From: Pantoea agglomerans
GTDB taxonomy: Bacteria; Pseudomonadota; Gammaproteobacteria; Enterobacterales; Enterobacteriaceae
NCBI RefSeq assembly: GCF_021397715.1
Contig: NZ_CP090208.1
Span: 62,001-126,000, forward strand
Direction: 5' to 3'
DNA: 64,000 nt
Shown here piece after piece: positions 47,781-55,839 of the stretch. The translations under genes and the position numbers were made by a program. A model generated the notes under the pieces. It had not been told where the DNA came from. It was given only the letters and a program-made list of their open reading frames with translations, and did no database searches. How positions within the stretch are numbered: the first letter of the stretch is position 1; each line of letters begins with the position of its first letter.

Positions 47781-48691
47781 GGCGCTTTCCTCCCGGCGTT
47801 AATGCCGTTGACCAGCGTCTGAGTGGTGACACGGAGCAGATCAAGATAGGTCGGTACCGGCCCCTGAGCCTGGCTTAGCGAGTCAACGTATAAGACGCCG
47901 CCGTAGTGGGCGCCGGTTTCACGCGCCACCTGACGGGCAGGCTTGTCAGAGACGGTGCTTTCGCTGAACACAGCCGGAATCGCCTCCTTTCTGACCTGAT
48001 CGATTACTTTTCTCACCTGCTGCGGCGTGCCTTGCTGGTCAGCATTGATCGGCCAGAGGTAAAGCTCTTTCATCCCGAGGTCACGAGCCAGATAGGAGAA
48101 CGCACCTTCACTGGTCACCATCCAGCGCTGGTTTTCAGGGATGGCGGCGATTTGCTGGCGCAACGGCTCAAGCGCAGCGTTGATTTTCTGCTTATAGCTG
48201 GCGGCATTCTGACGATAGGTTTCAGCGTTGGCCGGGTCATACTTCACCAGCGCATCACGGATATTATCCACATAAATCAGCGCATTATCCGGCGACATCC
48301 AGGCATGTGGATTGGGCTTGCCGTTATAGGGCCCTTCGCCAATGCCGATCGGTTTCACCCCCTGCGACACCACCACTTCCGGCACGCCTTCCAGATGCTG
48401 ATAAAAGCGCTGGAACCAGCGTTCAAGATTCAGCCCGTTGGCCATGATCAGCTGCGCGCCCTGGGCGCGTTTAATGTCGCCGGGCGTCGGCTGATACTCA
48501 TGGATTTCTGCACCCGGTTTGGTGATTGAAGTGACCTCAGCGGCATCACCCGCGACGTTCTTTGCCATATCGGCAATCACCGTAAAGGTGGTGACGACCT
48601 TAAATTTTTCTGCAGCATAGCTGCTGGTTGTCATTATCGCCGTCAGCAGCAGGCTGCCCAGCAGCGTTGCGGTTTTCTTTGTCGGGACCAT
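47777..48691 (-). CDS. sitA: Periplasmic Mn/Fe-binding protein SitA
   Basis: 304 residues from the ATG behind GGAG; the in-frame Met 11 codons upstream lacks a ribosome site. A signal peptide ends near TTSSYAA. Metal ligands of the family are present: His in GAEIHEYQPTPGDIKRA, His in NPHAWMSPDNALIYVDNI, Glu in FSESTVSDKPARQVARETGA and Asp in LYVDSLS. This His-His-Glu-Asp set binds Mn(II) or Fe(II). SitA delivers metal to SitBCD. An MntR-like palindrome lies about 55-71 bases before the start. Confidence 0.95.
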   Translation of the reverse strand: MVPTKKTATLLGSLLLTAIMTTSSYAAEKFKVVTTFTVIADMAKNVAGDAAEVTSITKPGAEIHEYQPTPGDIKRAQGAQLIMANGLNLERWFQRFYQHLEGVPEVVVSQGVKPIGIGEGPYNGKPNPHAWMSPDNALIYVDNIRDALVKYDPANAETYRQNAASYKQKINAALEPLRQQIAAIPENQRWMVTSEGAFSYLARDLGMKELYLWPINADQQGTPQQVRKVIDQVRKEAIPAVFSESTVSDKPARQVARETGAHYGGVLYVDSLSQAQGPVPTYLDLLRVTTQTLVNGINAGRKAP

Positions 48692-49151
48692 CGCAGGATC
48701 TCCAGAGGTGATTAAAAATAACACTAAATTAGCCAGTGCTATTTTTTATAGCACAGGCTATACCTTTGCGACAGCCCGCTTTTGTGAAGTTTCTTCAGCA
48801 GCAGCGCCGTTATGACAAGTTGTGTAAGTATTTTTATTTAGTGATTGATTCATAATGCGTTATAAAAAGTCAGGGTTCTTCGATAATCTCTTTCGCGCAG
48901 AGGCTGATACTAAAACTTCTGATCGTCGCCCGATTTGACAGCGCGGTTGAAGGCTGATGTCTGGTGTGAAATCGGGGTAAGGCGCGGTGGAACCCATTGG
49001 CCGGCGATCGACCGTCAGACAGGATTTTCCGTCATGGTCGTTAAACTGCTCCAATCAATAAATGGTTATTGATAGGCATGTTTTATTAAATTTAGTGAAT
49101 TTTTTTGCTACAGTGAATGTTACTTACCGTAATAAAACCAGGGAGGATAAT
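48692..49151. promoter_or_regulatory. Divergent region between sitA and the YmgA-like gene
   Basis: 460 bases without a supported gene. Beside sitA are two overlapping dyads (listed separately). The stretch 48860-49060 holds only short open frames with no ribosome site. The right end is AT-rich and carries GGGAGG at 49141-49146, the ribosome site of the next gene. Confidence 0.5.
48736..48762 (-). promoter_or_regulatory. MntR-like operator of sitABCD, overlapping a second dyad
   Basis: TATAGC-ACAG-GCTATA (48747-48762) is a perfect dyad with the same ATAGC-N4-GCTAT core as the manganese-responsive MntR box of enterobacterial mntH and sit promoters. A second perfect dyad, GTGCTAT-N5-ATAGCAC (48736-48754), overlaps its left arm. 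Position just before sitA fits repression by Mn-loaded MntR. Confidence 0.7.
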
Positions 49152-49448
49152 TTGTATTTTTCAAACGACGAAAAAGCGAATGTCATCATTGGCGAAGCAG
49201 CAATGAACCTGATCGATGCAGGTCAGGAAGTGAATGTCGAGATGCTGATGGGTGAGTTGCAGGCTATGTCTGCCTCAGAAGTGGATGAGAAACGTCTGGA
49301 CCAGTTGCATCAGGTACGACAGTGGTTGATGGGTTTTAAAACCATCGGCGCTCGCAACAATAAACAGGCCGGATGGTTATCGAAGCCGCTTAGCGCAGAC
49401 AAAACTAGCACCACCGAATCCGCTGATGATATATTCTTTAAACGCTGA
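49152..49448 (+). CDS. YmgA/AriR-family small protein, TTG start
   Basis: 98 residues from a TTG five bases after GGGAGG; a longer in-frame ATG form from 49062 has no ribosome site. The helical core DEKANVIIGEAAMNLIDAGQEVNVEMLMGELQAM...DEKRLDQLHQVRQWL aligns with the YmgB/AriR biofilm-regulator fold (pattern xGEAxxxLIxxGxxV). In E. coli the related YcgZ, YmgA and AriR proteins act through the Rcs phosphorelay and affect biofilm and acid stress. The C-terminal tail after about residue 65 is polar and probably disordered. First gene of the cluster. Confidence 0.75.
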   Translation: MYFSNDEKANVIIGEAAMNLIDAGQEVNVEMLMGELQAMSASEVDEKRLDQLHQVRQWLMGFKTIGARNNKQAGWLSKPLSADKTSTTESADDIFFKR

Positions 49449-49470
49449 ACGATTGGTTCTGCCTGACTGT

Positions 49471-49497
49471 CGGCCTGTGCAGCAGTTGTACAGGCCG
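49471..49497 (+). terminator. Hairpin after the first AriR-family gene
   Basis: CGGCCTGT / ACAGGCCG stem of eight bases with an 11-base loop, 22 bases past the stop codon. No T run. Confidence 0.5.
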
Positions 49498-49698
49498 GAA
49501 GGGCAAATGGCTTAATCCGCCATCACTCAGCCGTTTTTACCCCGCATTAAACACTTCGTAACATACTGATTATCTTTAAATAGCATTTTTTGCACAAAAA
49601 AATCTTCTCAGGAAATTCAAAATTCTGTACAAGTTTTTGAAAGATGTATAACTTGCGCATCCAGAGCGCGATACATTTAACCATCTGAGGACACTACT

Positions 49699-49944
49699 AT
49701 GCGTCAGAACGGACATGCACCGGAAGCCATCAGCGACATTGCCCGTTACTTCAATCAAGCCAGTCAGCCTTCACAGCAGGAAACGCTGGGAGAGATTGTG
49801 GTTGAAATTCTGCGCGCAGGTCAAAATTTGAGTCGTAAAGCGATTTGCAGCAAATTGTTGCGTCGACTGGAACTTGCCTCTACGCCAGAGGATGAAAGTC
49901 ATCTGCATGAACTGATCGGGCTCCTTTTCCGTCGGGAAGAGTAA
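49699..49944 (+). CDS. ycgZ: YcgZ-like two-component-connector small protein
   Basis: 81 residues with a good CTGAGGACA ribosome site. The stretch AISDIARYFNQASQPSQQETLGEIVVEILRAGQNLSRKAICSKLLRRLE is very close to E. coli YcgZ as I recall it (AITRYF, QQETLGEIV, ILKDGRNLSRK, KLLCRLE). E. coli YcgZ belongs to the YcgZ-YmgA-AriR-YmgC set that is switched on in cold and dark through BluR/BluF and signals through Rcs. No BluR or BluF gene is in this window. The 250-base AT-rich gap upstream is likely its promoter. Confidence 0.82.
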   Translation: MRQNGHAPEAISDIARYFNQASQPSQQETLGEIVVEILRAGQNLSRKAICSKLLRRLELASTPEDESHLHELIGLLFRREE

Positions 49945-50125
49945 TACGGATCCCCGGCGTTATGGAGATGCAGTACGTCTCAGCTCACAGCAATTCTGAT
50001 CGGACTATTTTTCGCATTAACGAAGCCCAGTGTTGCTGTCCCGTTTCAGGCGCCCCGTCACCGGCGCCTGTTTCTACATCAGGAGCCGCAACGTGGCCAT
50101 TAATTCGTAAATCAGAGAAGCCAGT

Positions 50126-50419
50126 ATGTACAGAAGTGATGATGAGAAACTGACAGATGTCATGATCGGCGAAGCCGTACTGACACTACTCAAGTCAGAC
50201 AAACCGGTGTCGAGTCATGCCCTGATCAATCAGCTGGAGCTTATGGCCGCAGAGACGGACGAAGACGCGAAGGTGATGACGATCCGCAAAGCGATTACCG
50301 AAGTGCGCAATGGCATGGTGGCCGCCCGTAAGCGGGCTGGCAGTGCGCTTCCCGATCGTGAAAATGTGTCACACCGTCTGAATAACGATGGCCCACCTGA
50401 AGGTTCGAAAAAACACTAA
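50126..50419 (+). CDS. ymgA: YmgA-like small protein
   Basis: 97 residues: MYRSDDEKLTDVMIGEAVLTLLKSDKPVSSHALINQLELMAAETDEDAK. It has the same helical core as its neighbours, and a basic disordered C-terminus (RKRAGSALPDRENVSHRLNNDG) recalling E. coli YmgA. Order after ycgZ and before ariR matches the E. coli locus. The ribosome site is weak (CAGAGAAG). Confidence 0.72.
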   Translation: MYRSDDEKLTDVMIGEAVLTLLKSDKPVSSHALINQLELMAAETDEDAKVMTIRKAITEVRNGMVAARKRAGSALPDRENVSHRLNNDGPPEGSKKH

Positions 50420-50583
50420 TCGATCCGTTTTTTGCGTGACTTCTGACAATAATTAAAGCATCTCCCGAGGTGAACGCGGCACTGAAAATGTCCCTTCACG
50501 CCGGGCAAAACGTCGCAACGAGGAGACTCGTTTCTGGCCTTATTCGATGCACCTAACGAATTTTCTGCAGAGAAAGAAAAATC

Positions 50584-50838
50584 ATGCAACGCTCTTCTTC
50601 AGATCCAACCATCATTGAGTTTTTTCGCAGTGCCGGCGATCAGCTTGCTTCAGAAACCGAACTGCTGGGCGGCATCATCCGGAACATCGTCGCCGATCAG
50701 GGACGCGTAACCAATAAAGCCATCATTCTTTATCTGATTGCGGAACTGGAGACGACCTCAGACGTGGTCAGACTGGATGTGTTACGCAAAACGCTGGAGA
50801 TCGTAGTGGGCCGGACGCCGGACGACGCCGGTATCTGA
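50584..50838 (+). CDS. ariR: AriR (YmgB) biofilm/acid-resistance regulator
   Basis: 84 residues. The C-terminal ELETTSDVVRLDVLRKTLEIVVGRTPDD is almost the E. coli AriR end ([27 protein letters not shown], from memory), and IIEFFRSAGDQLASETELLGGIIRNIV matches its first helices. E. coli AriR is a small helical dimer that binds DNA weakly and connects to the Rcs pathway, biofilm and acid resistance. Ribosome site AGAGAAAGAAAA is weak. A GC-rich hairpin follows the stop. Confidence 0.87.
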   Translation: MQRSSSDPTIIEFFRSAGDQLASETELLGGIIRNIVADQGRVTNKAIILYLIAELETTSDVVRLDVLRKTLEIVVGRTPDDAGI

Positions 50839-50846
50839 TCCCCACG

Positions 50847-50870
50847 CCTGCGCGCTCAACGGCGCGCAGG
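50847..50870 (+). terminator. Terminator-like hairpin after ariR
   Basis: CCTGCGCGC / GCGCGCAGG perfect nine-base GC stem with a six-base loop, eight bases past the stop. Followed by CCCTCTT rather than a strong T run. Confidence 0.65.
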
Positions 50871-50954
50871 AAGCCCTCTTGTGGAATAGTTTCTTTGCCC
50901 CAGCCTTACTCCGCTTGCTTTCAATTCCTGCCTCAACGGATGCGCCTGACGGGA

Positions 50955-51254
50955 TTAATCCAGTGAATCCCGATGCTGCTGACACTTCACCAGCACATGA
51001 CCACTGAAGGTGGTGGGCATACGGTTTCTGACAACCGACGCCGAACCGATATTATTTTCCAGATTGAAATCATCGCGGGTGATGATCAACGTCGTTACTT
51101 CAGAGAAATAGTCACGCTGCGTATTGTTGTGATGTTTATTATCAATCACTTTTACCACGTAGGTATCATCATCGGTCTTGATAATGTCATATCTGACCAG
51201 CCGACTGTCCTGATTGCTGCTGATGTAGTGCGTTTCAACATCCGAGAAGATCAT
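50955..51254 (-). CDS. Hypothetical small protein, 99 aa
   Basis: I do not recognise this protein. AAGGAT six bases before the ATG supports the start. It is polar and acidic (MIFSDVETHYISSNQDSRLVRYDIIKTDDDTYVVKVIDNKHHNN) with alternating hydrophobics that suggest beta strands, no signal peptide, and one Cys near the C-terminus (HVLVKCQQHRD). It is convergent with ariR and lies inside the AriR-family cluster, so a linked stress role is possible but not shown. Confidence 0.65.
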   Translation of the reverse strand: MIFSDVETHYISSNQDSRLVRYDIIKTDDDTYVVKVIDNKHHNNTQRDYFSEVTTLIITRDDFNLENNIGSASVVRNRMPTTFSGHVLVKCQQHRDSLD

Positions 51255-51886
51255 GTTTTTATCCTTAATGGCGCTGGCCCCGATTCATCACCCCGGCGCG
51301 GGTTAACCGGCAACAGCGGAATGCAGCCTGTTCTGGTTCCGTGCTGTTTCTGGTCCGCGTCTTTCTGGCCTGCTTCAGGGCCTGTCAGGATGGTTTACCC
51401 CTGCGAAGGATCTTTATAGCGCGTTGCGGACGGCATTGAAACATTTTCACCGCTGCAGCCCGCTTTTGTCGCTGTTTCCGCCGGCCCGCACCTCAAAGCC
51501 CCGACCAGCGCACTGACGAGGTTAACGCAACCGCTCCGTTACGGGTGATGACGAATACGCATGGCTCCACCTGAACAACAGAGCCAGCTGGCGTGAAATA
51601 GATTTCAGGTAACAGACGCCTTATCCGAACAGATACTGTTCAATAACAGCAGGCTTATCCGAAACGGATAAAAACGCGGCAGTTTTAGGATGACGATTCC
51701 TGTCGGGATATTAACTCTGCTGGCGGCAAGAGGTCATACCCTCGCTCATCCCGCCACAATAATCAGACTCCCCTGCTTAATCAGAGTGCAAAAAAATCAC
51801 GGGGAAAATATCCATTATGTCTGACAGGATTAATTAAGGGGAACCGATTTCAATGATGCTGACGTTTATTCGCAACGCCATCATTC
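51255..51886. other. Gene-free interval with paired dyads
   Basis: 632 bases without a gene. Around 51620-51671 lies a compact structure: direct repeats CTTATCCGAA at 51620 and 51654, the dyad GAACAG-ATA-CTGTTC (51627-51641), and the dyad TTATCCG-AAA-CGGATAA (51655-51671). The rest shows nothing I can name. Confidence 0.55.
51620..51671. promoter_or_regulatory. Cluster of short dyads and direct repeats
   Basis: Two perfect inverted repeats (6- and 7-base arms, 3-base centres) plus a 10-base direct repeat spaced 34 bases. CTGT-N6-ACAG inside resembles but does not fit the LexA box (N8). Could be a regulator binding array or part of a small RNA. Confidence 0.45.
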
Positions 51887-52132
51887 TTAGTGCATCTTGC
51901 GGGTAAAAAAGCCGATCGCTTCATGGCACAGCGCTTTCAATCGGTTATCTCGCGTCTCTTCACTCAGGCGAAACAGCGCATTGGTAATATCATGAAAATG
52001 CACAGGCTGCCCGTTCTTAATCAGATCGCTAACTATTGCGCCAACCAGCGCGCGAATATCTTTTTCTTCGTCGTACTTCACACGACCTCCAGACGGTGTA
52101 TGCATATACAGTTTAGCATCGTTGGAAGTCAA
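51887..52132 (-). CDS. AriR-family small protein, minus strand copy
   Basis: 81 residues. After a polar start (MTSNDAKLYMHTPSGGRVKYDEEK) comes the family core: DIRALVGAIVSDLIKNGQPVHFHDITNALFRLSEETRDNRLKALCHEAIGFFTRKMH. The spacing of GAIVxxLIxxGxPV and the final helix agree with the YcgZ/AriR proteins at 49152-50838. It is the fifth copy of the family here and the only one on the minus strand, separated from the others by an unknown gene and 630 bases. Confidence 0.68.
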   Translation of the reverse strand: MTSNDAKLYMHTPSGGRVKYDEEKDIRALVGAIVSDLIKNGQPVHFHDITNALFRLSEETRDNRLKALCHEAIGFFTRKMH

Positions 52133-52495
52133 AAAACAAAAGGGCCGCGTTCAGGAAAATATAAGCGAAGCGGCAGAAAAGGTTATTATTCGAACAGCCT
52201 CAGAATAATATCTGGCACTATTTCGTCAGCGGGGCTACGCGAAAGATATAACCGCCAGATAACACGGGGTAACTGCGGTAATATATTTATCCCGACCTGA
52301 AACCTCGGCTTAATGCTATTCATATTATGATACAGATCCGCTGATCTGGCGGTGTGAAACGTTCATCCGGTTTAACTTAACAGAGCCACTTTTCTGCGGC
52401 GGCGATATCGTTGAAACCGGACGGCTAAATCAGGCAAGGTTTAGCACCCGCAGTGTGATAAAACGAGTGATAACCCCTCGCCTTCAGAGTGACGC
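52133..52495. other. Gene-free interval before the LacI-family gene
   Basis: 363 bases. I see no gene and no clear dyad. It must contain the divergent promoters of the AriR-family gene at 51887-52132 and the LacI-family gene. AT-rich near 52140-52220. Confidence 0.4.
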
Positions 52496-53512
52496 ATGGC
52501 TAAATTCACCTTAAAACAGATAGCCGCTCAGTCCGGTCTGAGCCTGGCAACCATTGATCGGGCGCTGCATCAGCGCGGCAGGGTGCATCCGCAAACGCAG
52601 CATCGCATTCAGCAGGCGATAGCCGACCTGGAATTACTACAGAAAACGGCGCGGGCAAAAGGCAGAACGCTGTGGTTCGATGTGATTATGCATACACCCG
52701 ATCGCTTTCGTGAGCTGGTGCGTGAAGCATTCAGCAGTCAGATTGCCAGCTTTACCCGGTTTAAACTGCAGCTGCGATTTCACTTCAGCGAGAACTTAAC
52801 CGCAGAGCAGGTCAATGCGCTTCTGAACAAAAATGCGCTCCACAGCCACGGGATTATTCTCAAAGCGGCCCACTCGGCACTGCTGAATCCGACCATCGAT
52901 ACCCTGCTGAAACAACGTGTGCCGGTGGTGACGGTGATGAGCGATCTGCCGGGCAGTGCGCGCCTGCGCTATATCGGCATGGATAATTACGACGCCGGGA
53001 AGGTTGCCGCGTTTTTAATGTCAAAATGGCTGCGGTCTGAGCAATCCCACATTGTGGCGATCACCGGCAGCAGAGACTTTATCGGGGAGCAGGAGCGGAT
53101 TGAGGGTTTCGAACGCGCCATTCAGCAGTTTGCGCCGCAGCATCGGGTCAGCGTGGTGGCGGGTGGTTATGGCATCGATCCGTTGATGTACCAGTCACTT
53201 AAACATTTTCTGCAGGCGCACCCGGACACGGACGCGGTCTACACGGTCGGCGGCGGTAATCCGGGTATCTTACGGGCTTTTGACGAGCTTAACCGGCCGG
53301 TTAACGCCTTTATCGGACACGATCTTGATCGGGAAAACCGCGCGCTGCTGCAGGCGGGTAAAATTGATGCGCTGATCGAACATAATTTACAGCTTGATGC
53401 ACAGCACGCCTTCAGAACGCTGCTGGAATTTCACGGTTTTCTGCCTGCCTCCGCACCCGCTGCGCCCTATTCAAAAATCAATATTATTACCCGCTATAAC
53501 ATGACGACCTGA
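52496..53512 (+). CDS. LacI-family transcriptional regulator
   Basis: 338 residues. LacI helix-turn-helix and hinge: MAKFTLKQIAAQSGLSLATIDRALHQRGRVHPQTQHRIQQAIADL. A periplasmic-binding type effector domain follows (HGIILKAAHSALLNPTIDTLLKQRVPVVTVMSDLPGS, YIGMDNYDAGKVAAFLM, IVAITGSRDFIGEQERIEGFERAI). Part of this family senses sugars or inositol and often sits beside the transporter it controls. No transporter follows here, so the target is probably elsewhere. It looks monocistronic. Confidence 0.92.
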   Translation: MAKFTLKQIAAQSGLSLATIDRALHQRGRVHPQTQHRIQQAIADLELLQKTARAKGRTLWFDVIMHTPDRFRELVREAFSSQIASFTRFKLQLRFHFSENLTAEQVNALLNKNALHSHGIILKAAHSALLNPTIDTLLKQRVPVVTVMSDLPGSARLRYIGMDNYDAGKVAAFLMSKWLRSEQSHIVAITGSRDFIGEQERIEGFERAIQQFAPQHRVSVVAGGYGIDPLMYQSLKHFLQAHPDTDAVYTVGGGNPGILRAFDELNRPVNAFIGHDLDRENRALLQAGKIDALIEHNLQLDAQHAFRTLLEFHGFLPASAPAAPYSKINIITRYNMTT

Positions 53513-53640
53513 GGCTGACAGCCGTAATGCGCCTGATGATTAATGAATACTGCTCATAAACGCTTGCGGGTTATGCTGGCTAATCAGCAGGCGTCCGGGT
53601 TGCTAAACTTCGGGACATCACATGATGAGTGGAGAACAAA

Positions 53641-54036
53641 ATGAAGATTATCGCTAACGGCTCCCTGCCTTCACGCCAGGGCCCTGCTGACTATTTCACC
53701 GGCACGGTGCGGATTGACGCCCCATTCCAGGCAGACGCACCGGCACGAGTCGGTGGCGCAACCGTCACGTTTGAACCAGGTGCGCGCACTGTCTGGCACA
53801 CGCATCCGCTGGGCCAGACCCTGATTATCACCCAGGGTCAGGGCTGGATTCAGTGTGAGGGCGAAGCGATTCGGGTCATGAATACCGGCGACATCGTCTG
53901 GATACCGGAGAATGTGAAGCACTGGCACGGCGCAACCCCGGACAACGCCATGACCCATATTGCCATCGCGGAATCCGTTAACGGCAGCCCGGTGGACTGG
54001 CTGGAACCGGTCACTGACCAGCAGTATCAAAAATAA
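53641..54036 (+). CDS. Small cupin-domain protein
   Basis: 131 residues from the ATG behind GTGGAGAAC; a GTG four codons earlier is inside that ribosome site. The cupin motif 1 is [28 protein letters not shown], and motif 2 is [31 protein letters not shown]. Both His pairs and a Glu/Gln that bind metal are present. This compact type is related to manganese cupins such as hydroxynitrile lyases and carboxymuconolactone-linked quercetinase-like proteins. The substrate is unknown. Confidence 0.9.
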   Translation: MKIIANGSLPSRQGPADYFTGTVRIDAPFQADAPARVGGATVTFEPGARTVWHTHPLGQTLIITQGQGWIQCEGEAIRVMNTGDIVWIPENVKHWHGATPDNAMTHIAIAESVNGSPVDWLEPVTDQQYQK

Positions 54037-54084
54037 GCCCATCACGTCCGTTACGGCGGGCGTGCTGCTCTTCTTGCCACGCTG

Positions 54085-54969
54085 TCACAACTTTACGTGA
54101 TCGATCAGCGCGCGTAGCTTGGGTGCCAGATTCTTCCGGCTGGGGAAGTAGAGGTAAAAACCGGCAAATGCGGGCAACCAGTCATCCAGCAGCGTCACCA
54201 GCTCCCCGCGCGCAATATAAGGCTGAAACGTCTCTTCCATACCGAAACTGATGCCGCCGCCGGCACAGGCGGTGCGGATCATCACCCCCATATCGTTGGT
54301 GGTCAGCTGCGGATTAACCGCCACTTCAAATTCACGCCCCTGCTCAGCAAATTCCCAGCGATAAGGCGACAGGCCCGGCCCTTTCCGCCAGCCGATACAG
54401 CAATGCTGGATCAGTTCATGCGGATGCTGCGGCGTGCCCTGGCGGGCCAGGTAAGCAGGCGATGCCACCGCCACCTGGCGCTGAGCGCGGGATACCGGTA
54501 CCGCAATCATATCCTGCGCGATCACCTCACCCAGCCGGACACCCGCGTCGTAGCCCTGTTCGACAATATCAAATTCCTCATCCGTGACGGTGATATCCAG
54601 CTCAATCTGCGGATAAGCGCGGATAAAGCTCGCCAGCAGTTCACCACTCAGCATTCGCTCAGCAATGGATGAGATCGCCAGCCGTAACTGTCCACGCGGA
54701 ACGGCGGCCAGTTCAGCGATATCGGTGACGGCGCGGTTCAGTTGATTGATCGCCGGTGCTACCTCGTTATAGAGCCGTTGCCCCGCTTCGGTGAGCTGAA
54801 CGCTGCGGGTCGTCCTCTGCATCAGCGTCAGGTTCAGCCGGTCTTCCAGCCGCCGTAGCGTCTGGCTGATGGCCGGACGGGTAACACCCAGTTGCTCAGC
54901 CGCCAGACGAAAATTACGCGTCTGCGCCACAATGACAAACACTTCCAGCGCATTTTTATCGGTCATCAT
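54085..54969 (-). CDS. LysR-family transcriptional regulator
   Basis: 294 residues (292-294, as two ATGs are adjacent). Winged helix: ALEVFVIVAQTRNFRLAAEQLGVTRPAISQTLRRLEDRLNLTLMQRTTRSVQLTE. The effector domain has GVRLGEVIAQDMIAVPVSRAQRQVAVAS and FAGFYLYFPSRKNLAPKLRALIDHV. It is transcribed away from the short-chain dehydrogenase at 55069 with 99 bases between, the standard arrangement for local control. Confidence 0.92.
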   Translation of the reverse strand: MMTDKNALEVFVIVAQTRNFRLAAEQLGVTRPAISQTLRRLEDRLNLTLMQRTTRSVQLTEAGQRLYNEVAPAINQLNRAVTDIAELAAVPRGQLRLAISSIAERMLSGELLASFIRAYPQIELDITVTDEEFDIVEQGYDAGVRLGEVIAQDMIAVPVSRAQRQVAVASPAYLARQGTPQHPHELIQHCCIGWRKGPGLSPYRWEFAEQGREFEVAVNPQLTTNDMGVMIRTACAGGGISFGMEETFQPYIARGELVTLLDDWLPAFAGFYLYFPSRKNLAPKLRALIDHVKL

Positions 54970-55068
54970 TGATTAGTTGTAGTTACCAGTTCATGAAGCA
55001 GCAGGTGGATTATCTTTATAGCCTAACCGTCGTAGCATCTCCAGCTACACCACAACAGGAGAAACAAT

Positions 55069-55794
55069 ATGACGAAGAAAGTGATTTTAATTACCGGTGC
55101 ATCAAGCGGCATTGGTGCGGGTATCGCCCGTGAACTGGCGAAAACCGGGGCAACACTGCTGCTGGGCGCCCGGCGCGAAGAGCGGCTTCACGCACTGGCC
55201 GACGCGTTGCGATTCGACGGGGCTGAAGTGGCGGTTAAAGCGCTGGATGTGACGCAGCGTGAGCAGGTGGATCAGTTTGTTGAGTTCGCTCTGGAACAGT
55301 GGGGTCGGGTCGATGTGATGATCAACAACGCGGGCATTATGCCGCTGTCACCGATGGCTTCGTTGCGGGTAGAGGAGTGGGATCGGATGATTGATGTCAA
55401 CATCAGAGGCGTGCTGTATGGCATTGCCACTGTGCTGCCGCCGATGCTGGCCCGCCACTCCGGACACATCATCAACATCGCCTCAATTGGGGCGCTGGCG
55501 GTTTCACCGACTGCGGCGGTTTATTGTGCCACTAAGTATGCGGTGCGGGCGATATCCGATGGGTTACGTCAGGAGAACAGCCAGCTTCGCGTGACCTGTG
55601 TGCATCCGGGCGTGGTTGAAAGTGAACTGGCTGACACCATCACTGACCCGACCGCCGCGCAGGCAATGGCCGACTATCGGGCGATAGCCCTGCAACCCGA
55701 GGCGATTGGGCGCGCGGTACGTTATGCCATTGAGCAGCCGGATGAGGTAGACGTGAATGAAATCGTGGTGCGGCCGACCCGCACAGTGCAGTGA
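55069..55794 (+). CDS. Short-chain dehydrogenase/reductase
   Basis: 241 residues, classical SDR. Cofactor motif LITGASSGIGAGIARELA, NNAG at about 86-89, catalytic Ser in INIASIGALAVSPTAAVYCATKYAVRAIS with Tyr and Lys spaced YxxxK. The Arg in LGARREERL suggests NADP(H). CVHPGVVESELADTI is typical of oxidoreductases of the YdfG-like group. Ribosome site AACAGGAGAAAC. Control by the divergent LysR protein is likely. Confidence 0.94.
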   Translation: MTKKVILITGASSGIGAGIARELAKTGATLLLGARREERLHALADALRFDGAEVAVKALDVTQREQVDQFVEFALEQWGRVDVMINNAGIMPLSPMASLRVEEWDRMIDVNIRGVLYGIATVLPPMLARHSGHIINIASIGALAVSPTAAVYCATKYAVRAISDGLRQENSQLRVTCVHPGVVESELADTITDPTAAQAMADYRAIALQPEAIGRAVRYAIEQPDEVDVNEIVVRPTRTVQ

Positions 55795-55839
55795 TCGCTG
55801 GCCCGATGCCGGCTGGCATCGGGCCGCTGTGGCGGTAGA

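Noticed and set aside
51636..51649. LexA-like CTGT...ACAG
   Set aside because: The spacing is six bases instead of eight, and no SOS gene is adjacent.
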